A stretch of 64,000 nucleotides of DNA, taken from the NCBI RefSeq assembly GCF_963678635.1, contig NC_087066.1:52842312-52906311 (forward strand), in the 5' to 3' direction. The translations under genes were made by a program, and so were the position numbers. The notes under the pieces are model-generated. The model made no database searches. It had not been told where the DNA came from and worked only from the letters and a program-made list of their open reading frames with translations. This document shows, in pieces, positions 12,301-24,300 of this stretch; the first letter of the stretch is position 1; each line of letters opens with the position of its first letter. This stretch comes from Symsagittifera roscoffensis. Taxonomy: Eukaryota > Xenacoelomorpha > Acoela > Convolutidae.

Positions 12301-15300
12301 ACATATTTTAAAAAAGTTTTAATAAATCGAGTTGAACATTTATCTTAATCTTCTGTAACCTTCTCGATGCTTCAAAAACTGGCTCTTTTTCCTTCGATAA
12401 AAATGAGTCGAGTAATACATAAAAAACGCACAAGCTCAATTTTAACCCAGAGGTGAAGCTGTGCCTTGCAAAAGCAAGCGAGAAAACGACAAAAAAACAG
12501 CTCTAAAAGCTGAAAGATAAAAAAAATAGAAACAAGTCTCGAATTAGCAAAATTTTGGCACGTCTTGGATTCGAAACAGCAACATGGAGATTTGGGGTCA
12601 CACGTTCTCGCATCTGCGCCACCGGCCAGTTAAAATTCCCAACACTAGCCAAAAATTATTCAGCTATAGATGCTAATAAATTGCCAAGGCAATGCAACAA
12701 AAATGTCTTCAAATATAAATCAAATTAGTGCTAATTGTGGCATTGAATCTCCAAAAAATAGCTTAGAATTTAAATTAGAGCAACAGACGTTTGAATAAAA
12801 GCAAATACTAGCCACCAATAAAGCAGATAACAGATGCTATGAAATTTCCAATGCAACAGACTGTGATTATAGCAAAAGTGCCACTAAATGAGCACTTTTA
12901 TTTGCGAGTCAGAATGGCACAAAAGTTGGATGGTACTATCAAACAACGCTCCGTTTGTGTAAGCATCTTATCGAAATAAACAGCAAATAAACGCAAAAGT
13001 CACGTAACTCATTTTTCACCTCTTTTTCAAGGGAAGTTTAAGAAACAAAATAGCCCCTAGCACTCCTTCACACTCGGTCACACACATCCACACACACACA
13101 CACGCATACACACACACGCACACATACACAAAAAAAAATTTTCATGTTAAAATTGCGAAGAGCTGGACCTACCAAATATTTCATTCGTATTAACAAAAAA
13201 AATGTCCAGAAATCCAATTACCAGCGTTTGATTATCCTACAAAAAAAATTATGAAGCCGGAATTGAGCTGACAATACTCGAGTAGACGCCGTTTGAGCCG
13301 AAAAAAAATCAAACAAATTTTGAGATATACAATTTTTTGAAATTCGAACTTCCAAAGTCCCGCCTGATAACTCCGCTTTAACGCAATGTATCATCGAAAC
13401 AAAAACAATACTAAGTCGTAGGAAGGCTCGTAAAACTTGAACTTTTCGAGAAATTGAGCAAGCGAGCAAACCTCACGTCCGCACATCTAAGTTAAAACAA
13501 AGTTGTGAACCGGAAAAGTCAAACATACCACTAAAACGTACATGTGATCAGTGCTCAAACTATTTAAGAACATCAAAACAAAATTTAGGCCCCGTAATCC
13601 AATCCCCCATCCTCCAAACAAGGAGAAAAACATCAAAAATTTTGTCGACCTCTATTTAGGTGTCAACCAAATTGATTTTCCATGCTCTACCAAAAACTTT
13701 AAAAAACCATTTTTCAACAAAGTTACCGAAGTGCCAATTTTAAGCATTTTTTGGAAAGTTTCGACCAAAAACAGCATTTTTGGCGAACATTTTCTCCTCA
13801 AAAATAAGTAATCATTCCCAAGGAGCCAGTCAGAAATTCAGTCTGAAAATAAGGCTAAAAGGGAATTTTTAGGTGGCAAGCCTATCGTTTTGCCTTAAAT
13901 CCTTCCACTGGGCTTTAGCAAGTTTGCTTTCATTCTCCACTGAAACCGCGTCGAGCTAATGAATTATAACCTAAAAAACCCTATCATCTGAACAACCCTG
14001 GCTGATTTTAACCAGAGGAAATCCGGTCGGACTTCTGTGTGTGAACTACAACAGAATGCTGAGAGACGAGAAATACAAAAAAGAAAACATAATGGAGAGT
14101 TGCAGACCCGAAAATGTGGCCAAATACTTCGACGAGAAAATCGAAACTCTGTTCAACAACTCTATGAAAATTGGACATAATTTTTGAGATGGTTCATATT
14201 ATGACTTCCTATACTAAAGTAAAGCATACACATTTTAGTTGAACATAGTTAATGGTAAAACCTCAGTGCTGAATAAAGTTATAATATGAAAAAAAAATCT
14301 TTAATTTTCAGACCTTCGAATTTGCTTTAAAATGTATGATTCTAGCTTTCAAATTAAACACAGAGGCGAAGCTGAGCTTCGCACCACTTGCGATACACAA
14401 AATCAAAAGATAATGTGTCTTAAACGAAAATTGAAAAACATGAAGGAATTTTGTTGAAGGCGCAAAATCGTAGGCTCAAAATTCATAAAAAAATTATTGC
14501 AACTGTTAGAGAAGTCAATTACCTTCAAAATAAAAGAAGGATTTGGACTTAACTCCATCCATTTCTTTCTGATAACCTTGAATTTTGGTCAAAAATTGAG
14601 ATACGATAATTCCTTTGTGTACTCAAAAGCGGTTCATTGAATCTTGCAAGTATACAATCTGCATATCCAACAAGAACAATCGGGGATAAAGGCCCTATAC
14701 GCTATAAAACAAGATCAAACAAAACAACAAAAAACAACGAAACATGCACGCAAAAAATACAAACAATTATCACAATAAAATTACTTGCAGAAAAATTGTA
14801 AAAACTTTAAAACCTATGAAAATGACGCACATGCATTAAAAATTATCAGTCGTGAACTTTATACACAACGGTAAGAGAGCTAAATCATAACAAAAAAAAA
14901 CAAGATAGAAAAAACGCCAAAGAAGGAAGTAAAAAAAAAATGTTTTTCAAAAAAACTCAACCAGAAACAACTACACAGCAGAAACTTGTGCAGAACTTGC
15001 TGCAACATTCCGCTGTAAAAAAAGCGAATCAACTTTGCAAAAACAATCTGGAATTTTATCATTTTTTGAAATATTGAAACAATACGTTAAACCATCAACT
15101 TGAATCGATTTCATATAAAATTGCTCATACCTAAAATACACCTAACTAATTAAAACTAAAACTAGTTTCACGAACATTTAGATTTAAAAAAATTAGAAAC
15201 CATGCACCCGAAAAACACTAAAAATTTATTCGCAAAAAAATTTTCTAGCAAAGAATTTATTTCTAACTACAAAATTACAGAATTTGTTACCCGGCAAGAA

Positions 15301-18300
15301 AGCCGACAAAAATTGGGTCGAAATCAACAAAGCCGACAAAAAATCAAATTACATCTAAAAACTTTTTTAGCTGTAAAACTTATCACTTCAGTCGTTGAAA
15401 CCAGCTTTTGAATTACAGCTCTTAGACTTGTATCTTGGGTAGAAATAGAGATGCATTTGGAGATGACTAAATTTTAGTCATCCCGTGGACAAAGTTGTTT
15501 ATGGGAAAAAGTCTAGAACCCGATTGCATTTCCCTTGCTTATCGCGAGGGTAATCAATGCAGGGGTGAAGCTGAGCTTCGCAACACTTGCGATACAAAAC
15601 AAGAAAGCCCTTAAGCCGGAAAAAAAATCTAAAACGTCGAAAAAACTAGATCCATCAAAATGAAAAACGCTTCTTTTGAAAAACACGCCAAGACAATAGA
15701 ATGTGAAATTAGCATCGGAAAAAAATACCGAGCGGCAACAAAACCGAAAACACCCTAGCAGAAATTCTTGAAGCCGAAAAAAATCAAAAAGACTTGAGAC
15801 TTATCAAAAGTTGATAAGTCCCCCTCACACTCAAAACACACACACACGCTCGCACATACAAACTTTTAATTCATCGAAAGACGCAATATGAGGCCATTAA
15901 GCCAAGACCTATCAAGCGCAAAAAAAAACCGACAAGAAAATGTTGTCATGAAAATTTATATTTTTTATTAAAATTTTTTAAAACATTTTGTGCATTCTAG
16001 AGTGGCTCATAGAAATTACGTTTCCACTAAACAACTTAAAATAGGACAACAAGCAAAATAAATATAAGCCAAAATCATTGGGCAGAATAAATTTTTTAAT
16101 CCTACAAAGCAAGCTAGAGCCCTAAATGTTCAAAACAAGTAAGATGCATACAACTGAACAAAACTTACGAAAAGGAAACAAAGCCGACGATCTTTGAGCA
16201 GACACAAGCTGAGCCGGAAAGAACTGTTCTCCATCTGAGCCGGAAAGAACTGTTAGCCAAAACATCCAAAATCTTGGAACTACAAAAAATGCACCTTTAG
16301 ATTTTTGCAAAGAATGGCGAAGCAAAACATTGCACTACATGCAATAAAACTCTCTCAACCGAAAAAAGAGAGATGAAAGCCGTAGAAAAAAGTAATGAAA
16401 ATATATTTGTCTTGATTTTGTTTTGAGTAAAATTCTTTTCATGAAAATGCCAAAAAGTAATACAACTGAGATCTGGTTAACTATTTCCCCCCTTTTGGAC
16501 CTTGTTAACTATTTTCCCCCTGTGAATGTTTTATTTTTGACAACCAATTCTGAATAAAATATGCATTTCAAAAATGTCAACAATTAAGTGGGTCTTCATT
16601 TTCGCGCGTTCGTATTTGTGTTACTCACTATTTATATAATACCCACGAAAGCAATTCTTAATAATATTTTCTAAAAATTGTTTTAAGCTGATGAAAATGT
16701 GGCCGCAAAGTTGAATTTCTGAAAATCGAAATAGTGGGGGATATAGTTAACAAGATCCGACAACTGAATGTTAAATAAGCATCAAAGCAAAACTAATAAA
16801 GCGGTAAAAAGCCGGCAATTCCTGAGCAGACACGCGTAGAGTCGAAAAAAATTGCTTTTTTTTGAAAAGCTCAAAAACTTTGAAGTCCTCCTCGAAGCAC
16901 TTAAATTAAACATTTTGCTCCTCGAACGACTGAAAAAGGCATATAAGCCGATATATTATACGCCAAAAGATTAAACACGAACAAAAAGAAAAAAAACGAA
17001 AACAAAAACGGATATACTGAAATCAGAGTTGGCAAATTTGCAACCAACATAAAAAACTTGAACAGAACGGGCATTTAAAATGCAGACATGCTCAAAAATT
17101 GTCTGTTCTCCATCTGTCTGGTCGTTGACGGAAATAGAGATAAACAAAATTTCAGTCATCCTGTGAACAAAGTTATTCACCGGAAAAAAGTCTAGTACGC
17201 GATTGCAATAATCTTGCTTATCGCAAGGGTTATAATGATTATTATCATGATTATGATTATTATAAAAAGATTTGAAATTCACTTTATGAATTTATAAATC
17301 CGAAACGAATATGTATATTTCTTGAAATCAATTACACTGCGGTAAACATTTCTTACGTCTGTCTTCGCCTTGCGACTTTGCATCCGACCCGAACTCCAAC
17401 AGGGCAATGGCATCGAAGCACTTCCTCAGATGGGGCTGCACAGCATGTGGATTTCTTGTCTGGGCCAGAATTTCCAGAAGTTCGTCGTTGGACAAGAAGT
17501 AAAACCTGAAAAACAAGAAAAAAATAGAACAAAAGAAAGAAAAAAGAAAGACAGAAAAAAGAGAACATATTTCTCAAGAGTCAAATAAATTCAAAGTTTA
17601 TTTAAACAGTATTAATTGAAATGATGCTATTCGCTGTTTGCGGGAGAGTTTCACCAAAACTGGAATAGTAATCAACAATGATTTATTCTTTGACTGATTT
17701 TAGGTCGAAAAAAACTTCGAATCCGCTTAAAAAATTCTAGATCCGCGCCTGACTTAATGCTCTGACATCGGATCATAAGTTGCTACGAATTGAAATAGCT
17801 AATTTTCACCTGAACGAAACACTGACCTTGGGAACCCGACACGCTTCGTTTCCAGGTATTGTTCTAGGCACTTTTGGATCTGGTCCAGGAGTGCATTATT
17901 CGTCTGGAACGTCTCCAGAACCCCCGCTTTGGTCGCCGCCCTCAGTGCGTTGGGCAGTTTGTTCACATTGCGCATCACATCTTTCCACGATTTGTCAACT
18001 TGCATGAACATCTTGGCTTCGTCTGGCAGTTGTCTGGCAATGTCGGGGGCTGAGAAGATACTCTCGAGGTAGAGCCAGTTGCGCTGGCAATTCAGCCACT
18101 CATCCTGCAGAAAAAAAAACACATTTTAAGCCGAAAAAAAATTTCTCAGAGAACTAAAATTTTTAAGTCGTTTTTCGCCATAAAATTGAAAGTAAACGCA
18201 CCAGAGTTTCGTTGAACAGGGCTAAATTTTTAACCCATTCCTCCACTTTGCCCTTGATGGGACCCACGTGACGGGAGGAAGCAATAGTAGACACATTCAC

Positions 18301-21300
18301 GATGCTGTCATCCAGTAGCACCTGGATGTCGTCAGTGCCTCCGAGGATAAAGACATCCTTGGAGTCCCGATGGTTCAAAACTACAAAGTCAGTCGTCTTC
18401 CAAGAGTCCTCGACCTAGGAGAGGCAGCCAAATTTTCAGCATGCTACGAATCTTCAAAAGCTAATGGGCGGGGGCTTTAACAGATAAAAACAGAGCGCGG
18501 AATTACAGTAAGGAAAGGACTAATTTTCTTTGGGCTAGGGGTGGCAAACAGCTCACTCCTTACCCCCTCAGGAATTTAACTCCCCAATCATCAAAAGGGT
18601 GCCCGTTTGTTACTACTTTAAGACAACAATTTATGCCCGACTAATCCTAACAAACTTCCCTGCGCCATTAGCGTCATTATGTATAAAATTTGAGGAGATA
18701 GCCAAAACTTGTCTGCGGTGCAGACATTGTAGTATAAACAAGGTCCCTTTCAGTGATCCCGTGGCGCTCGGAAATTCTATGCGGTCGACCCCAAAAAAAG
18801 TCAATTCAATATTCGAAAGTTATTTTAAAAAATCTGCCCCTCCCCCAGAGAAAATCTTAGAATCTCTCCCTGAATAATGAAACAGCTTGAATTGAAATAA
18901 AAACTACCATTGAAATCTAGAAAAAAAGGGTCTTTTTACTTATTCCGCCCAAAAATCAAAATTTCAACATCTTGAACTGAAACTATTTTGCTTCAATCTG
19001 ATTGGCTAAAATTAGGCAATCAAATTTCAGTACCATCTCAAAATATTTTGTTCACAATTTTAAGTCGAATTATAAATAAGCCGAATTGGCCTAAAATGAA
19101 GAATTTTTGGTGAACTACTCAAAAACTTTTTTCAAATACGCTCCTGAGTTTTACCCAGATTAGAAAAAAACACCTCCAGGAATAAAAATGACAACCCTCG
19201 CATCTGCTCAAAACTCGGCCTTGTGTGAAGTCGGTTTCAAATTAAGATGATCGCATTTATATTAAGCAAATCAACCAGTGCTATCAGTGTTGTTCTAAGC
19301 ATTTATACATTGAATATTACAAAATCGCAAAATTAAGAATTTGGGACGGAATAAGCAAAAAGACCCAAAAAAAGTTCTCAGATCTTTATGAAAATTTTTA
19401 CCGAAATAAAACAGTACACGTCATTACCAAAAACTGCTGGGGTGAAAAAATGATTCAACCAAATTTTTTCAAAAATTGCAACAAAAACTAATAGCTGTTG
19501 ATGTTTCCTTCTAAATCGAGCAAAGTCAAATCCAAGCATGATCAATTGACTATATAAGAGTCGATAATTAACTGCAATTGGGGACTAGGAAATTAGACGA
19601 TAAGCAAATTAGACAGATCTGGCATTTTAGACGTCACTGCTATAAAAGGGAAAGGGCCAACAAAATTTTTTCTTAATAGTCAAGTTTCACAAATACAAAA
19701 AGAGCATAAAATGACAATACCTATCAAACAATTATTTTAAATGAACATAAAATGTCAAACCCGAAAATTACAGAAGAGTTTTGAATTGAATAAATTATGC
19801 ATAATTCACATGTAAACTTTATCGCCACCGGAATTTAACTATTGTCTGCAAACAATTTTATTTTTCTCGTGCAATTTGTCTGCAAACAATTTTAATCTAT
19901 CTTACTTTCGTCTGTTTTTTCACAATTGCAGTTTTGTAAAAATGTCGAATTTCCTTTTAAGTGCCTCCATCTAATTTGCTGAGCGTCTAATTTCTCAACC
20001 CCCACTGCAATTACCTACAGACAGTCTTTATTTAAGTTTTTTTTCGGGTTTTTACCAAAAGCGTAAATCGGGGATGTTTTCCCTGAATCATCTTAACTCT
20101 GAACAATTCTCTCCTGATCGAATATTATATTGACTCAATTTACTTTTTGTTAAATTAAACTCATTAACGGTATGGCAAAAATTGCTCTAAAAACAGCGGA
20201 AAAATCTCTAAAAAGTTAAAAAGCTCTAAAATAAAAGCGAAATAATAAAATTACATAATATTCCGCTTGTGCCGTAATCCAACTACCGACAGGGAGAGTA
20301 AGAATCTCACATCTTCGAATCTGTGCCATGAATGCTTGAAAATCGTCAAACACCAGTCACCATTATATCAGGGAAAAAGAGTGCTATTTAGGTGCCAATG
20401 CTCAAAATGAAATTTCTGACATGTAACGGAGTCGAAACCCCGATTTCGAGATTTGACAGATATTCATTGACACTTAATAAACTGAAAGAGCGAGATGAGA
20501 ACTATTGACCTCTAACTCATAAGAGACCTGGTTACTTTTGAGGCATCAAGTTACCACGCCCCTCCCCTCTCAACCTCCCCCAAATAGACCAAGTTAAGAT
20601 TCTCCACCCAGCGTTCAATTTTAATTAAATTTGCTAAGCGCTGCGTGTAAAATGCTCTATTCTGTGAATCGGCTAGGCAGATGTTTTAAATTGAAAACTC
20701 ATCAAGATAGGGGGGGGGGGGCGACTTATAAAGAGCCTGTGAGGAGAAAAAGAACTGGAAAACTGCCAAGCAGTGGCGGTAGAAAAAATATTCTTTTCCT
20801 TTTTTTACATCCCTCACATGGCATTTTGTAGGATCCTTTTTAGTATTCCCTCCCTCTGTTACCTAGTAACGAATTGCCACCTCTATAATCAACTAACTCA
20901 ACAGTTAAGCACACCAGCGGATTTAGGGGGGATTGAGGACGCTCTCTCTCTCTCTCTCTCTTCCCCCTCAGGGATTCGACCCTCTGCTGACCCAAAAGGG
21001 ATTCGACACCTGCCAACCCAAAGGGTCGACCCTCTGCAATATTTTGAGATATCCATTTTTGGCTGACTGAACCTAAATTTTTTTAAAAGCGCCTTTGGCG
21101 CCACAATATACTAATTTTGAGAGGCAAGCTAGCGCCAAAAAAACGCAATTTTTTGGTCAAAATTTTCCAAAAAAATCCTAAAAAGTCCTTTTTTGGCCGC
21201 CTTTCGGTAAAACTTTCAAAAAATTTTGAAAATCCGCTCCCCTCAAAAAAAATCCAAGATTCGCCCCTAGTTAAACATGTGAATTTTGTACCTAGTAACG

Positions 21301-24300
21301 AATCTCACCCTAAAATATATTTGAACACTGATTACAGGAAAACGCACTAAAGGTATGTAAATATAGGGGGCGAGCATAGTTAAAGAGATCCATTTTGTGT
21401 TCACATAATTTTTGTTGGTACTCACATACTTTTTGTTCCTTGTAAAATCAATGAAAGTGTATTTTTACGGACCCACCCCACCTATCGAGAGTAAATAAAT
21501 CAGCCAAAGTACTGTGCTGATTTTAATTATCCGGACAAAACGAACAAAATTTGAAATTTCAATGCAATTTTTCTCAAATAGTCTTAAGATTAGACAAAAA
21601 GTAAAGATAACAAAAATTGCTTAGAATTTTACCAGAATTTTAATTTGGTGCAATTTTTCCCCAAAATTTTCAAACAAAAATATACCCAAAATAGGTCATT
21701 TTGGCAATTTTTAGTCAATCAATAATTACGCTAAAACTACCAATTTAACTGGTGAGAAAGTTCTATCAAAAGAAGCCTCTCACACAGCCCAAACAATTTT
21801 TTAGAAGGGTAAAATTTTCAAAATTTTGCGTAAAAGTTTGAAGTTTGTTTTTAGCCAAAGTTTTGATTTGTATTGATTAAAAATGACTTTTTTTGGCTAT
21901 CAACCAAAATTATATTCTTTTAAAAAGATTTTAGAAAGTTTTACCCTTCAAAAACTTTGTTGGGCTGTGTAAGAGGCTTCTTTGAAACTTTAACTATTGA
22001 TACTTTCCATGTTTTCATACTTGTATCATTATCTTTTCAGAAGACTTGAATTTATACTTCTTCTTCTTATTTCTCAGAAATGAGCCCTTCTAACTTCCCA
22101 CACGCGTTTTCTTAGAATGATTTCTAACAAGCAGTTGTCTGAGTTGTTCTATACTAATGTTGGTGCGGGGTATATTCACTGACTATCGGAAAAAATTGAA
22201 TCCAATGAATCTCGAAGCCCAATTATTTCTGCATGTCAACCATGTTTATTGGAATGTCAATACCATTTCATGCATACTAGCAAGATCCGATTGAACAACT
22301 TGTTTAAAAAAACCGTTGATTTTTTTGTTTTTGAGTATTTATTGTTTCTGTTCTTATTATGGCTTTTATCAATTTACCATATTTAACCATAATTTTCCAT
22401 AATTGCCATTATTGCAATAATGTATTGTGAGCGAGAGGCCCATATCCATAATGGATTTTATACCACCATAGTATGGCCATACCATATTTTACAACCCTGG
22501 GGAGGGGCGGATTTTTAAAAAAATTTCGAGATTTATTTTTTTTTTCAACTAACTTGGGTAATTTTGCCTGGATGAGAAAAATTTGGCAAAATGGCTTCAG
22601 CAGAAATTTTTTTTTTTAATTTTGGTTATTTCGGCCAATAATTTTATCTGCTTGGAATTTTAATTGAAATGCAGGACCATGTTGTTTGAATTTGAGCACA
22701 TGATTAGCCAATCAAATTCAACCATTTTATTTTGAGTTCAAGAAAGATGTAGAAATACTGATTTTGGGCCGTTTAGTGCATAAGACCGCAAAGCACTAAA
22801 AAGACCCTGTTTTGGCCACATTTTTAAATGTTCTGCGCTGCAGGCAAAATTTTGAAAAAACATGCCAAAAAAAGGGTTTTTAGGCACTTTTTAGAAAATT
22901 TTGACTAAAAAAATAGCGTTTTTTCGGCGCGAGCTCTCCCTTCAAAACTAGTATATATTGGCGCCAAGGGTCGAAAATTTTTGGGGTCCATCCCAAATAT
23001 GGATATCTCAAAATAGTACAAAGGGGGGAACAACATGTAACAGTCTAAATTTTGACTTGTGGATTAAATCCTTCCGTTATTTTCCAATGTAATAAATGGT
23101 TACATAGCAGTACGTAGACAACCTAGTAAACAGAAAGGCCAATTAGCAGACAAACATTTAAAATTCTATTTTTTAGGTAATTTTTTGGCTAAATTTAAAA
23201 TAATATCTTAACGGTGCGTATTCATAAGGTTCCAAAATAAAAAATCAGTCCCATAGGTTCCAAAATAAAAAAGCAGTCGCATAAATTCTAAATCTTTTCA
23301 ATTGGTCAAAAGACTAAATTAGCCGAGTCTCGGTTTAAGGTCGCCGGTGGGCGCGCTACGCGCGCGTCGCCGCTTTGCGGCGATAACCGGCTCTAAATTT
23401 CGTATCTAGTCCTACCCTTTGGTGGCAAGCTCGCAACACGTTGGCGGTGCTGCGGCGGTCACTATTCTGCAGCTTGAGTTTATGCTGGTTGAACAGTAAA
23501 CAATCGATCCATAAATTCGTTGGCTGAAATTTCAACCAATCAGAATTCAAGAAGATAAATTTTGGAACTAATGCGACTGATTTTTTATTTTGGAACCTAT
23601 GAATATTGGAACCTGTGGGAGGAATTCACCATCTTAACCTTTGGACAATTTTCATTCAGCAAAACTGTTTTGCATGTGTTCTTTCAAATATCGACTTAAT
23701 TTGACTAAATTTTGCTTGAAAAGTATTTTCCAATTTGTCTGCTTTCTGACGATTAGGAAATGGATGTAGTCTGTTTGGTGGCCGCACACGAATGTTAATC
23801 CTTCTACAAATGCGTAATATGTATATAGATATTTTGCTGCTATACGGCAGTTACAATTGCTAGCTCTGTTTATATACCACTTCTGTTCACGGTCATCAAG
23901 CCCGCGTGGCCTAATGGATAAGGCGTCTGGCTCCTAACCAGAAGATTGCGAGTTCGAGTCTCGCCGCGGGTAAGTTTTTTATTTGCTCAGTTGAATTCGT
24001 TTCCTTATGGAATTTAGGAAAAACATTTTTGTCCAATGAAAAAACATTTGTCTCGTAAATATCGTAAAGATCAGGGGCGGATCTAGGATTTTCTAGAGGG
24101 GGATGTACTTCTCGAGATAAGGGCGGGTGGGAGGGGGGGGGGGAGAGGGATGAGATGAAAAATGCAACGCCCCCTCCCCCTAAATCCGCCACTGGTAAAG
24201 ATCGTTAAGAAAATTCCAGGAATCTTGAAGAAGAAAAACAAATAATGCAAGTCAAACCTTAGCGCTTTGAGTAAACCAAGGTCTTTGTCACTTGCGTTCG

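Noticed and set aside
20773-21066. 97-codon plus-strand ORF with a Ser/Leu run
   Set aside because: The run is the translation of a TC microsatellite inside a MITE-like repeat.
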